Shown here: in pieces, positions 15,483-28,700 of the stretch
How positions within the stretch are numbered: the stretch's first letter is position 1
Layout of the letters: each line of letters begins with the position of its first letter
Source of the DNA: Eopsaltria australis
Lineage: Eukaryota; Chordata; Aves; Passeriformes; Petroicidae
Length of the DNA: 64,000 bases
Assembly (NCBI GenBank): GCA_034509425.1
Contig: JAVTVJ010000011.1
Coordinates: forward strand, 8,570,001-8,634,000
Reading direction: 5' to 3'
Notes under the pieces: generated by a model
Databases searched by the model: none
Told to the model about the DNA's origin: nothing
Seen by the model: only the letters and a program-made list of their open reading frames with translations
Position numbers and translations under genes: made by a program

Positions 15483-15533
15483 GGGGGGGGAAGGGGGATG
15501 AGAAGGTGAAGGACGGGAAAAGGAGACGGGGGG
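15483..15533 (+). repeat. G-rich purine tract
   Basis: A purine stretch with G runs of 8, 5, 3 and 6 bases separated by A-rich spacers. The first two runs are close, and later loops are longer than the usual quadruplex rule of seven bases. It sits on the template strand of ZNF385D intron 2. A relaxed G-quadruplex is possible but not demonstrated. Confidence 0.55.
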
Positions 15534-18500
15534 CACTTGAAGCTTGCTGTTCTAACACAATATATTACTTCTCCCTATCAACCTTGCATTGCTTGAGCCA
15601 CAGTATTCAGCAGCATTTCAGGCTGGATAAAATCCTTCTGGCTTTGTTTCTTAGTCAACTCCCTTTCATGGCTTCTTATCTACTCTAAACACAATAGTCT
15701 TAGTCTCTGCTTTCTTGTAAGGCCTTTAGAATTCACTAGATGGTTTAGAGGAAACATTTCTAGATGTCATCTGTGCCACCTCCTTTTCTTCTCAAAGCAG
15801 TGCTAAGCAGCAGCCTTGCCCAGCCCCTCACACTGGGTTTTGACCAATGAAGTTTTGAGTGTCTGCTGGGATGGAGAGTCCACACAAGAAAACCAGTATG
15901 ACCACACTTACTACGAAAAAAATTTTTCCTAAGTTATAACCAGAATTTCCCATGTCAGCTGGCTACTTCAAGTTTAGCATTTTAAGACAGCACAGTTGGT
16001 ATAAAATTTATTGGCGATAAGTGTCTCCTGCAAATGATTAACGCCATCCCAGGTAAGCATCTCGGGATAAGTTGGCTACTGTGGCTACTCATCTTTCTGC
16101 ATTACTCTGGAAAGAGCTGAATGGCTGATTCAGATTGGACACTTTGCTTTTAGGTATCAATTTAGGTCAGATACGCCTCATTCACTCTAACTTAAATTTC
16201 TGAAAAGGTCACAGAATGATTTGTTTATATCCTCCTATGCTAGGGATTTAGAAGCATACTTTGACACGTGCTTAAATTGTCAAGCATGTAGAGATGAAAG
16301 AATCAAATCAGACTTCCTTTTTGTCTTTGTACTGGAACGCTCTCAAGTTAAAGATCTCAAACCTAACTAAAATAATTAAATATACTAATTTGCAGCACTG
16401 ATCTTTTAAGTGGCATTATCATTTTGGCAAATATTTTTATTTAGGAACAGTAAATTTCTAGATGAAAGTGAAGAAAATACTTATTTCAGCATTATTTTTT
16501 CACTCTGAACCAATACTATATCTCTATTTTTTCCAAATAAATCCCAGACAAGCCTATGGCAGCTTAGCTGCTTATTCTTTCTACCATTAAGTGTATTGAA
16601 CTCTATCAACTTCCTTTTTAAATCATTACATGGATATGGATATGCATTTAAGGTCTAATACACAATTGGATTAAGCCATTTTTCGTCATAGATCAAATAT
16701 ACTAATTTGCTTCTTTGTTTAATTCAGTTCCTTAATATTAATTAGAAGGCCAAATCTGAATATATTCAAAATAATTCATTTAACCATTTGTCTAAGGTGA
16801 AGCCAGGAGACAGTGATTGCAATAGAAGTGAGATATGAAAGCTAAGTTAAGAAAATCTCAGTTAAGTTAGAGCCATATGGTTCCAGGGAAAACATTGTAG
16901 TAGAGGCAAAAACTACAAGGAAAGAGAACTATTCAATATCACTGGAAAGACCTGTAGATTTCTTTAGTAAACAAATTCCACACAAACTTCTTAAAATTCT
17001 AAAAATGCTTACTTTAATGCATTATTTTCATGTGTTTTCTAGATATGGATCCGTGAGGCTGTGTGAGTACAGATTAAACAACAAAAATAGGCTTTACCTC
17101 TAATTTTATTTTTTTCTTTAATCTGGATAAGCAATGAAAAAAATGCCTTTAGGCATTAAGGCATTAATTTTACCTTAAGCATAGCTGTGATAGATGTTCA
17201 CATGAAAACAAAAATTAGGTATCAAGCAGTCATCACTGTCAAACTCTGATTAGCCAATACCCTGATAAACATTTTGTAGCATTTAGGGTGAAAAAGTGAG
17301 GGAGTAGTAACACATATCCACATAGGATAGAAGCATAAAAGCTTCTATATGGCAGGTATCTGTAAACCTTTCTTTATCACTTTTCAGACTCTTCAGGCAC
17401 ATTTTGTTTTCCAAGCCTTCTGTGAATATTTGCCTTGTTTTCAAAACACAACCAGAGCATGAAAATAGAGCCTTAAGGGCATGAATGCACTATCTCTCCC
17501 TGTTAGAGAAATGGGAAGTAAATCAGAGCACTAAAAGGCAGAAATTACTTTCCAGAAGTAAGAAAAAGCTTAACCAGGCCCTAGGAATTGTCATTAGCTA
17601 ATGGGGAAGAACAATCTGCAGAACCAGTCAAGAAGCATTTTGCTGAAGTTGCTGATCTCTGTGGGCCTGCTTAGGTTGTTCACACCAAAGAGTGCAGACA
17701 CTTGCTGGACTTGCTCCAGATGAGGGAATCAACTGAAAATTAAGCAAATAACCAACAGCTACAGACCTTCTCAGTAATATGTGAAACAGGGACTGGTAGT
17801 AATTACATTGTAAGACAAAAGATGTGCGGTAAAGCCAAATTAAAGTTACTCAGAGTTGACATCTTTTGTGCAAAATTAATGACTGATAAATGAGATGAAA
17901 TAAAACAAAGCCTAAGGATGTGTTTTAAAAGACAATGGTGTCAACTTGAACCTTTAGGTTGAAACTCATTAGACTAACTGGAACAGATTTTCTTTTGTTT
18001 TACATGCTTCAGCATTGCTGGCTTGAGGAAGAAATACATCAAAGAGGCTACTTCAGGCTCAGAAAACATGAGGAGAAGAAAGAAAAACAATGTGTGGCTA
18101 TCTTATCATCTAGAGTTGGAGCTGGATACAAGCAACATTCAAATTAATTCCCAAGCTCACAATGAGTCCCCACAAGCCCCTGTTACCATAGAGAACTTTT
18201 TCAAGTTCAAAAACCACATGACTGGTGCTATCTGTAAAACTGGCAACTTTTATCCAATAAAACAGCCAATTCCTTTAAGAATCCTCCCTATCAGCCATAT
18301 TGCTCTTCCTCAACAAAACTTTGTCTAAGACTTGGTGTTTCTCTCTCATTCTATGCTTTGAATGACCAGGAACAGCTAACGGAAATCAAAGACTTTTTTT
18401 ATACTATTACCTGACAAAAGCCTAGGAAGACAGTAAGTTCTTAGCATCGCTCGGAAGCCTGAAATAATGCATGCTTATCACCAGCTGTAGACATCTAAAA

Positions 18501-19116
18501 AATCTGCTGTTTATATAATCATCTTAAAACCCTACATAGGTTAAAGAGTTGAATGTTGTCAATGATAGCTAAAGATCAAAGCAGATGATTGCTAATCCTC
18601 CTCTTACTTAAAAGAAGTTACAGGCTAAAGAATACATTATTGCAGTATTAAGTGGCTTTTTGTTCTGCAGATTAATTTTGTGTCTTGCTGAAAAACTTAA
18701 CAAATGTTTTAGATGTTTAACTATTGAACTTGAAGCTGGTCTTCGCAACCTCTCTCCTGCTGTGTTTTCGTCTGCAGAAATGATGTTTTAAGAAACACAC
18801 ATAAAATATTACAGTGTTTTATTGGGAGTCAAACTAGTACTAAGCAGAGGTATTAATCAAATCACCAAATGAGTAAATAAGGATGAGAATCTTCACACAT
18901 TTTATACATTGCATGTTCAGTGTTTTTGAATTTGGAGCTGGTTATGTTCTGCCTTTTTCTCAGTGAACTAAAACACAAGAAAGTTTTAATTTTACCAAAA
19001 TTCACAATTCCTTATTTGTTTATATTAAAAGTTAATTATTTCCTTCTATTAATACAAATGCCATTAACCACACAATTTTGTTTTTTGTACTTTCACCTGA
19101 GCTTTTAAAGGGACTC

Positions 19117-19151
19117 TAAATTTAGCATCTCAGAGAGAGATGCTAAATTTA
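19117..19151. repeat. Perfect inverted repeat (15-bp arms, 5-nt loop)
   Basis: The arms TAAATTTAGCATCTC (19117-19131) and GAGATGCTAAATTTA (19137-19151) are exact reverse complements around the loop AGAGA. Pairing does not continue outward without mismatches. The stem is too short for a normal microRNA precursor. No flanking transposon body was seen, so it may be a tiny relic or a chance palindrome. Confidence 0.9.
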
Positions 19152-20035
19152 CCCTCAGGGTCTGCATCAATTTATGTGCCATATTACAGCAGCTCCTAAA
19201 AAAACATAAAAAATGGAAGGTCTTTTTAAAAAGTTGCAGTAGTTTGTGAAGAAACAGCTAAAGGAGATAATCCCAAGTGAAATAAAACATTTTGCAGTCA
19301 ACTGAATGGGGAATGTTGGAGTTCTACCAAATGAAAGAAAACACAAACTAATCTTAAGACCCACACTTTTTCTGCAATTCAGTGTAATCTGAAACAGACA
19401 TTTCTTCAGGTTCTAGAAACTCAGCTGGTTTGAAGAGAACAGGAGATACTGTTTTAATGACACAAAATAGGAGACTTGAATACACAGTACTTGTTGAAGT
19501 AGACTTTACCTTTATTTATTATTTTGCTTAATGGAAAATGAAGGCAGTTCAGACCCAAAATATATGCTATCCTCCCTATGCACAGGAACTTACGAAAAAT
19601 CCCCCTTTACCAGGGAATCCTCGCTAAAGAACAAAGAGTGAACAGCTGTGCTGCTCTGACATTTTATACTATCTAAGGGTTTGTTCTTAAAGAAGGATTT
19701 TCTCTGATTTCAGACACACAGACTCTTTCTAATTATGTGCTTATTTGTAGTTTAGTTTGAGAGATATTTTCAGTAAGAACCAGGCTAATTTGTCTCTTTT
19801 CCTTCAAATTTAGAAGAAAAACATAATGAGCTTTCAAATACCTTCCCTAAAACAAAAATAGAGATTCAGAAATAACAAACTTCTTCAAAAACTTCCAGGA
19901 GATAATAAATTCCTAGGAAAAGCTTGTAAGCAAAAAAAAAAGTTGCTATTCCTGCCAGGAACAAGGACAGAAGGACTCTTTAAGTGGAAACTGGGTATTT
20001 CAACTTGCTTTGCAGTGTTCCCACCATTACTTTTA

Positions 20036-20038
<3 letters not shown>

Positions 20039-20073
<35 letters not shown>
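20039..20073. repeat. (GT)n microsatellite, about 17 units
   Basis: Uninterrupted GT dinucleotides on the plus strand. In the sense transcript of ZNF385D it reads as (CA)n, deep inside intron 2. A pure tract of this length is likely polymorphic. Confidence 0.98.
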
Positions 20074-20075
<2 letters not shown>

Positions 20076-23000
20076 AAGCAAATGCATCTTCCAAATACCT
20101 GTTCTGAGATATTTCTCTTTTCTTGCAAACCTTCTGCTTGTCTTTGCTCCTCTCTTCCTTGCCAAACGCCACAGAGCCAGTATTTTCCAATCCTTTGGAA
20201 ATGGCAAAATCCTCAGAGTCTCCTCACTGTCTCTCCTCTCCCAGGCACCTCTCTCTCATATTACTTCCTAATGCCAACAATAGCTTTTGCTGCTTCCCAG
20301 AGCTGATAGTGCCGTTTGGGAGGGCACTGCTATAATTAACTCAGGCATCACCCCCGTGATTTATCTTGGTCATCTGAGTCCTAGCAAGACCAATAATGTA
20401 ATGGGTTGGATCCATTAGCAAATCAGTCCATTCCAAACACAAAATATGAGTAAGGTGATGTACATTTTTTTTCTTCATCCACTTCCAGCTCCCACAAGCA
20501 AAACACCTTAAAAATAGTACTTAGACTTCTACTGTTTATAGCAAGTCAAAGCTCATATGTTCTCATCTCTTCCTACTACTTAGGTTACCCAAGGAAATTT
20601 TCCTATGTATCTCTCTGCTTGGACATATCAGGCACTGTCTGGGGAAGGGAATGAGAAAACTCAAATTACCACGTTAGTAGTTAAAATAAACCCTCCTGCT
20701 GATTCCATCCAGTTAAGTATGTTACCTCATGGGGGGCTAGCACATGCCAAGACAACATATTTGGCTCAAGAACTTCCTAAAATATATCTCACCCAAGGCA
20801 CAGCCTGGCAAGCATTGCTACTTGTATTCTCAGCTCTTCTGGTCTTCTGTAACTTGCCACAGCAGGCACAGATAATGCTTGGCTTGGTCCTGGCATTTTA
20901 ATTTTTAACAAAGTACAGACATGGTAGACTACAGATAAGTGTAATGAAAACTGGACTTGAATAAAAGAAGTAAAGCCTGCAGATTTACACCTTTTCTATC
21001 TTCTTGACAAATGTTCTAGAAGTAAATAAATACCACTCCCCTAAATTTTTCTTTAAGTATTCCTCTCACAGGCCTATTATGTTGAACCTCAGGAATTCTT
21101 TCCGTGGTCTCCATTCATTAGAATTGGTCTCCCTGACATTCAAACATCCTGGCAGTTTCACAGTAGCAAATTACTGAAAGAAATTTCTCCCAGGCAGCTT
21201 TGCAGCAGGCTTTACACCATCTCTAACTGTAATTAAGAATGTCTCTTTCCCATCCAAATTTATTCTGTTATCTGCCATTTTCCTTCACTTGTAGACTATT
21301 TAGCCTTCTGTTGTGAGTCATCAAGACAGCTTTTACATTTAGTTCTAAACATCACTGCTTTTATTGTGTAAGGAAGTTACACCATCTATTTAATTTTTTT
21401 ATACTTTCTTAAATAAAATATATAAATGTAATGTGTCATCTAAAACTTTTTACTTGTGAAATCACAAAACACTTAATTCTGGAAAAAAAAAAAAGATTGC
21501 TAGAAAAACTCTGATTTGTATTCTCTGAAATAGTAAGAATTTGATCCTCATCTGTCTTATATAAAGCAATGCATTTAAAACCATGTATTTCCTGGGAAAT
21601 AAAAGGTTTTGTACTAGTCTTTAATGAATTGTTTTGATTACTAATTTAATCTATATGAATATTAACATAGGATTACTTTAAGCATTCACTAGAGCCAAAA
21701 GGAAGGAGGTCAGAAAAAACAGCAGTTGTATGAGTACCTGGAATTCTATATCCAATTTCACTGTACAAGTCCAACACATGACCCTTGGGGATTTTCTTCC
21801 CTTACCAAAAAATATTAGGATAAAATAAATTAGACAGGACATGGACATTAGAGAAATATTTCATCGGAGAGTGCAACATGCAAAGACTCCAGATAAATGA
21901 GTCCTTCAGCATATGCCATTTACCAGCCCAAACTATGGTGAGTAAACATAGTAGAAAAGAGCCCTAAATTTTTCATTATCATAAAGGATAAAAGTGTGCA
22001 TGTGTTTTAAGGCACATTTTTGAATAGTAGAAGCACTGTACTGCATGTTATGAATAAACAATTAATGAAGTGACTGTGCTTAGGAATGCATTTACTCTAT
22101 GTGAAATTACCTGTCATATAAACTTGTGCTTTTTTCAAAATATCATTGAAATTTCTAAGAACAAATTGCAGGTTGTAGGTTAAAAAAAAAAAAAAACCAA
22201 AAAATCTGCAAATAGTTATTCATCTATGTTAGAAACAGAAGTGTACCTAAGGTTAGAAAAAAATTCATACCTTACTTTAAATCCTTCTAAATGCCTGTCT
22301 CATCAACAGAAATGACAGTGATTTTATACTTTTATCACTTTTTTCATCCTCAGACTACAGGAATAAAATCATTGCTTTAAGTAATTCCTTTTCACTTTAA
22401 TTGCAGCTTTTTAAAAACAGGTTAATAACCATCCATATTTAAACTGTAGATTTTATGAGTTATACTTATTATGCGAACCATTAAATTTTTATAGTCTTTG
22501 CAGAATAAAATAATCATTGATCTTTTTCATCTGAGTGCTATTAAGGCAAAGGGTGTAAACATCAACTGATTAAAACATTATTTAAAATGTTTTACAAAAT
22601 GCGTTATAAAATTTAGTTTTAAGTAATTTCACTCATCAAGACTTGACAAATCTGAAGAGTGCTTCATTTAATTTCCTTTATGAGAATGTTTTGCATTCAA
22701 AGTAAAAGCCTGAGGGACCCTCAGTCCCCATAAAAGGCTGTGCTGCTGCCTTTGCCTTGGGTACTGACTTCCCAACAGCAAGCTGGCACACAGTGAAGTG
22801 CCCTCCAGCAAATGGGTAAGGCAGGACAAGATGACTCAGAAAGTCTATTCTCTCGATCTTACTAATCACCAGTTAAACAAACAAGCATGTGAAGTATTTA
22901 GATCCCATTGGTTGCTTTAGGACCAGCAAGAAACCACTTAAGTAAATATAAAAAATACACTGAAAACAAAGCCTGTTGTATGTCATTTTTAGATATGTGT

Positions 23001-23975
23001 AGTCCTTTTCTCAGAGATCACTTCCAGCCTGCAACACTGCTTAGGAAAATGTCTTCAAGTTTATACTCCATGGCCTACTCTGTGGCCATTTACGTAATAG
23101 CAGAGTTATGAGCTTGTACAAATAGGGTGTTTGTGCCTCTTTAATTATGGATATGAGAATTGTTGGAGAGTAGTTAGAAGTTCACCCACTCTCACATGAC
23201 AAGAAGGAGCAGCACAGACATCTCCTCCTCTGAGACAAGGTGCAGAGTGACTGGAGAGTGATACACTGCCTGAAAAATCCTGAAAAAACTGCGAACTATC
23301 AAACAGAAGATGGAAGTGCATGTACTATAAGCTCAGCTTCCATGAAGAGCAACATCTTACCTGAACCCAAAAAGCATATAGAGTCTGCAGGTGGCCAAAT
23401 GACCACCAGCACTGAGGTATCCGTAAGGACCTTGAATGAGGTCATGGCACTGAACAGAGAGAGATGGTAGGTGCAGAAGGCAAAACACAGGTAATGCTAT
23501 TTCACACATACTTACACAACCTAAATCAAAGCAGATTAACCAAAAACACACATTACACTCCAAAAACTGGACAGCAACCAGGAAACAGGTATTTTATTTG
23601 CATCCACTTACAGTTGCAGAGATGTAGGTATTATAATATTCAGCAAGGTGAAATGACAAAAACATAGGCTATCTTAAGATGACCTTAAGATTTGCTTCCC
23701 AGGAGAACACACACCCTAGAAACCTGAATTTCTTCAGAAAGCAATCATAGAAGGTCAGAGCACCCTTGATACAAATTTAACTTAAACAAAAATAAAACTT
23801 TTTAATTGATATTTTTATGGTATCTACCTATTTATACTCAATAAACTCCTTGAAGGTCGCAAGGCTGCTGTATTCTATGCGATGGGAGGTGATAGCTGCT
23901 AATCATAAGCATAGGAGACTGATAATTCCCTAATTGGAACATAATCCTACAACTGTTCAAATAAGTTGTGGTAAA

Positions 23976-24125
23976 TCAGAGAATGGGTTGTGTTGAAAGG
24001 AACTTATAAAGATCATCAGGTCTGATCCCCTGGCCTTGGCAAGGACATTCTTGATCAGATCAGGTTGTTCAAACTCACACCAAACCTGACCTTGAACACT
24101 TTCAATGATGGGGCATCCACAACTT
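23976..24125 (-). mobile_element. CR1 LINE, 3' terminal part (minus strand), left piece
   Basis: Read on the minus strand this is the 3' UTR end of an avian CR1 element. On the plus strand one sees the usual landmarks in order: an AGAATGGGTTGTGTTGAAAG segment, AAAGATCATCAGGT, a GACCTTGAACACTTTC-like segment and GATGGGGCATCCACAACTT. The match stops abruptly at AACTT. It resumes at 25101 after a plus-strand CR1, so this piece and 25106-25730 are one element split by a later insertion. Confidence 0.85.
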
Positions 24126-24167
24126 AGTATCCTTAATATCTCAATATAATATAATACAACTTAGTAT
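24126..24167. other. AT-rich filler at the 5' junction of the inserted CR1
   Basis: About 42 bases that match neither flanking CR1. The 12-mer ACAACTTAGTAT occurs at 24119-24130, overlapping the end of the older CR1, and again at 24156-24167, just before recognisable sequence of the younger CR1. This looks like junction filler made during 5'-end joining, or a local duplication. Confidence 0.6.
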
Positions 24168-25100
24168 ATTTAAGATCTTCATTAACAACATCGACAGAGG
24201 GATTGAGTGCACCCTCAGCAAGTTGGCAGATGACACCAAGCTGAGTGGTACTGTTGACACACCTGAAGGACAGGATGCCATCCAGAGGGACCTAGAAAGG
24301 CTGGAGAAGTGGGCCTATGGGAATCTCATGAGGTTTAACAAGACCACAAAAAAAGTGCTGCAGCAGGGTCAGGGCAACCCCTGGTATCAGCACAAGCTGT
24401 GGATGAACAGATTGAGAGCAGCAGTGTTGACAAGGACTTGTGGGTGATGGTTGACATGAAGCTGGACATGGCCCAGCAGTGTGAGCTCAAAGCCCAGAAA
24501 GCCAATCATATCCTGGGCTGCATCCAAAGCAGTGTGGCCAGCAGGGTGACCGAGGGGATTCTGTACCTCTGCTCCCCTCTGGTGACACCCAGCCTGGAGC
24601 ACAGCATCCAGCTCTGAGGTTGCCAGCATACGAAGGACCTCTTGGAGTGAGTCCAGAGGAGGGACACCAAATTGATCCAAGTTGACACCAAGAGGGATGA
24701 AGCACCTCTCCTGAGAGGAAAGGCTGAGAGAATTGGGATTATACAACCTGGAAAAGAGAAGGCTTCAGGGTGACCTAATTGTGGCCTTCTAGTACTTGAA
24801 GGGAACTTACATGAAAGCTCAGACAAGACTATTTACAAGAGCATGTAGTGACAGGACAAGGAGGAATGGGTTCAAAACAAAAGAGAGTAGGTTTAGATTT
24901 CATATTACGAAAAAATATTGTAAGGATGGTGAGGAAATGGAACAGGATGCCCATGGGAGTTATTCAAGGCAAAGTTTGATGAGGCTCTGAGAAATCTGGT
25001 CTAGTTGAAGGTGTCCCTGCCCACAGCAGGAGGGTCAGAATCAGGTGATCTTCAAGGTCTCCTTTCAACCCAAATAATTCTATTATCATATGATTCTATG
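24168..25100 (+). mobile_element. CR1 LINE, 5'-truncated (plus strand), nested
   Basis: This is the 3' end of a CR1 retrotransposon. It begins inside the reverse transcriptase reading frame: the translation includes TLSKLADDTKLSG, AIQRDLERLEKWA and NLMRFNK, which are typical of the CR1 RT C-terminal part. It then runs through a decayed ORF2 tail (LFTRACSDRTR) and 3' UTR to a CCTTTCAACCC-type end and an ATTCTATGA terminus. The reading frame is broken several times, so the copy is dead. It is 5'-truncated, as most CR1 copies are. It lies inside an older minus-strand CR1, and the target bases AACTT appear on both sides (24121-24125 and 25101-25105). Confidence 0.93.
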
Positions 25101-25105
25101 AACTT

Positions 25106-25730
25106 CTCTAGACAAATTGGTCCAATGTGTCACCACTCCTATAGTAAACACTTCCTCCCAATGTAAAGCTACCCTCCTTTTTAAAACATTTTCCCTTGTC
25201 CTATCACTGCAGACCCCAGTAAAAACTCTCTCCCTGTCTTTCTTATAAGTGCCTTTAGGTGCTGCTGGGCCACAATAAGGTCACCCCAAAGCCTTTTCTT
25301 CTCCAGGCTGAACACCCCCAACTCTCTCAACACCTTCCTCATAGGAGAGGTGTTCCACTGCCCTGAAAATTTTCCTGACCTTCCTCATAACCTGCTTTAA
25401 TACGTTGCTGCCTTTCACTGGGGACCTTAGAACTGGATGCTGTACTCCAGGTGGGGTTGATGATAGTAGAATAGAGAAGAATTGCCTCCCTTGACCTAAT
25501 GGCCGCACTGCTTTTGATGCAGCCTCAGCTACAATTGTCTTTCTGGCCTGCAAGCACACATTGACAGGTCACAATCAATTTTTCATGCATCAATACCCCA
25601 AAGTCCTTCTCCACTGGGCTGCTGTCAATCCTTGGAGCCCCCAGTCTGTACTGATACCAGGAAAAGCTCTGACCAGGTGCAGGAACTTGCTCCTGGCCTT
25701 GGACTTCATGAGCTTCACACGGACCCAATG
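25106..25730 (-). mobile_element. CR1 LINE (minus strand), right piece of the interrupted copy
   Basis: This continues the minus-strand CR1 that stops at 24125. On the plus strand the landmarks are TTCCCTTGTCCTATCACTGC, CTTCTCCAGGCTGAACACCC, CTCATAGGAGAGGTGTTCCA, a GTACTCCAGGTGGGG segment, CACTGCTTTTGATGCAGCC and CTTGGACTTCATGAGCTTCA, all standard for the complement of the CR1 ORF2 3' end and UTR. It is diverged and has frameshifts. The homology ends at about 25730, the 5' truncation point. Confidence 0.92.
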
Positions 25731-28700
25731 AAAGCAATTCCAAAAACAGATCAGGAGCACCGCTAAAACATAAGATAATTCTAAGAGAAAGATAAGAAGA
25801 ATTTTGTTGTTGTCTAGGTTTAAACTTGCAGAAGGCCCAACTGTAAGTTGCAAACAGAGGAAAAAAAATTTAAAGGAGGTTGCAAAGGGACTGAGATTAG
25901 ATGCTCCTTAACAGTGCATGAAGTCCAAAGACAATAATAGCAATGACTCTGGAGACAGGTCCTAGGGATCTGAGACACTGCTTCACAGCCCCTTTGCAGT
26001 AGTACAAGCAGAAATAACATCCATGCAGTCACAGGTGACCATGTTGCAGGAACACTCATTTGTACCAAGTCAAAATATAAACTCTCCTCCCTGTCCATGA
26101 CATAGAGCATAGACGATACCTAAGAACAGGCAGAGTATTCCTAGAGATCTGGATCCAGCCTAACCTGACTCAAAACTGGAAAGACAAAAAGCTTAATTTA
26201 ATGTCTCCTGAGCTGTAAAACTTTCATCTGCATAAGAAAATCAGTGTTTTATGATATTTCAAACAGAACCCAGGGTGTAGCATACAGATTTAAGTGTATG
26301 GGAAATAAATCTGGTCAATTCAAATGACTGAATATTTCATACTGATGTTGATTTATTCCTGTTTTGCAAGTATCAACTAGAAACATCTGAATTGCCAGGA
26401 TTTTCTTGTGTTTGCTCATTTCCTAATTCCTCTACTTCTCCTGCAGACTTAATTAAGCATTCTGGGCAGAAAATGTTATTATAATAACAAATTCCTGAAC
26501 CCAGCCATTATTTTTGTATTGTTCCCTATTTTCAATAACATTCAGCTAAACAGGAATAGAGATATAGACTGTAAAGAAGGGTATAGCTCTCTCACAGCTC
26601 AACTGCAGAGCTATGTAAGGAAACGAGAAAGCCAAACCCTCTGTTTCTAGATACCTGTAAATGAGCAGCTTCTCAAAGATTGGACCCAGAAGCCAGAATC
26701 CCCTCTGTCTGACAAATGAAAGATTTGGCACACTACAGTTCTCCACCTGATAAAGACCTTCTCATGGAAACAAAAATTACCACAAACTATATTTTTGCTG
26801 CCAAGTTCTTCTATATAGGCAGTATTCCATTTTGATTCACATCAGACTTAGGCCATTGTGTTGTTGCCTGATTAGCCTCCTCTGGAAACAAAGCATTCTG
26901 ACAGCATGTCATCACTACTGAACTTAAAAGGATTTTATATGATGAGGAAAAATAGTCTCGTTATGCTACTCTGCTCAATTAAGTCAGAAAGGATAAAACA
27001 AAACCATTATGCACTGGCATACAAAAAACTTGACTTTATTTTGTAAATTTCAAGCTGATAATGTTAAAAAAAACCTAACATGTATTTCAGAGTCCCCCTC
27101 TACTCTTCACTATCAAAACACTACTTCTTATTCATAACATCCAGAAAATCGGCACATCATTTCAGCAGCACATATCTCTCTTCTAGATAAAATAACTATC
27201 CAGGACGAGAGCCTAAGGAAAAGATTTTTTAAATCTCTTCTGACAGCTTTCTGACAGGTTTTCTCTGCATTTCCTGGCATAATCCTTCCCAGAAATACTT
27301 CTCAGCAAGCAGGTTTTCTACACTGTCCATTTTTATCAGCCGTCTGGCCACAACAGGAGAAGACTATTACCTACAAACACAAGCTTCACCTCTATAAGTA
27401 GAGAGTGAAGCCTTTCTGCTGCCCTGGAAGCAGCTAGGTTGCTGCACAGGGTGGTTTTCAGGAAGCAAGGAGCACCTCATTGGCACTCTAACCCAAACTG
27501 CCATGGGAGCCCCAATGTATGGAGAATGGACACTGTTAACTCCTCCTCCTCCTTTCCCATAACCAGGGGAAGGTGAAATAGGAAGGTTTTAGTAATGCAC
27601 CTGGGGCTATTGGCATAGAACAAGCAATCAGGAAAATCAGGGAACTGAACAAGAATTACCACAGATGGATTATGAGAAACATGTCTGTAGAGTAACAGTT
27701 AATTTTCCATCCATGTTTAGTAAAACTCTGACATTGCCACTGCTCTCTCAAGTCATACATTTGTAGTCAAAACTGTAGTGATGTTTCTTTCCAAAGGATG
27801 CTTATTTGGGAAACTTTCCACTAGCAACAAGGCTTTCATTTGGAGTTAGGGATGGAGCTTTTCAAGCAACATCACTGTTTCTGCTTTCAATCATTTATTC
27901 AGATCTTCTGCACTGCGTATCTCTTCCATTACAGATTGTGGTCATACTACAGAGTGTGAGAAAATATTTTTTAGAATTTTTTCAGGAAAATGGTCAGCAT
28001 ATCCTTCAAAGAATAAATAAACAAGGAGTGCAATGCACTTTCAATTTTCCACCTTCTAATGGCAAATGTCCTGCATTTCTAAACCATAAATTCTGTCTCC
28101 TCCTCAGGAGGCTGAAGTATATAATACTGAGAGCTTTGGAAATAGGCAAAACTTGGTTTCTGATGCATCTGTGCTTTGGAGACTACAAAAAAGGTCTACA
28201 ACAGATTTTTTTTTTCTGTCAGAGGGTCCATCAGCTTAGGGCTGATGCTGATGTCTTGCAAAACTAAGCATCTCCTCTTAGACCAGAGACTCATCAATAT
28301 TTTCCTATATAGACTAGACTATGATGTTTTGTGACATTTCTCTTCAACAAATCATCAACTTCTGAACAGAAACACCACATATGCACATTTACATTTAAAT
28401 ACCAGTACATGCTAAATGCAACTTATAAAGCTTTGCATCTCTAAGAACTAATTCTTAGAAGTACAGACTTACAGCTTTTCCCTCTGCAAATGAAAACGCA
28501 GAAGCATAACAAATGTTTGCTAAATGATCTCAAACAATTTTCAGAACAATTTAATTATTTTTCTATTCCACTGAAAATTTTCAAATAATATTTTAAAAAG
28601 CTACATAAGCATTATTTATAGCTGTGGTTTCTCTCATTCAATAAAATTTAGCCATTTAAATACCATCTGGATGATTAATATGTTTAGATCCGATAAACTT

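Noticed and set aside
19117..19151. Hairpin considered as a microRNA precursor
   Set aside because: The stem is 15 bp with a 5-nt loop, much shorter than a normal pre-miRNA stem, and pairing does not extend outward.
20400..20415. TTGGATCCAT (minus ATGGATCCAA) considered as the Met-Asp-Pro start of the next ZNF385D exon
   Set aside because: The following codons read Thr-His-Tyr-Ile and not the conserved continuation, and no acceptor lies at the right place.
24223..24826. Open frames on both strands here, considered as host genes
   Set aside because: The plus-strand frame is the decayed CR1 reverse transcriptase tail, and the minus-strand frames are its shadows.
27806..28267. 153-codon open frame on the plus strand
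   Set aside because: No recognisable domain, AT-rich composition, no splice or promoter context. A few frames of this length are expected by chance in 64 kb of such sequence.
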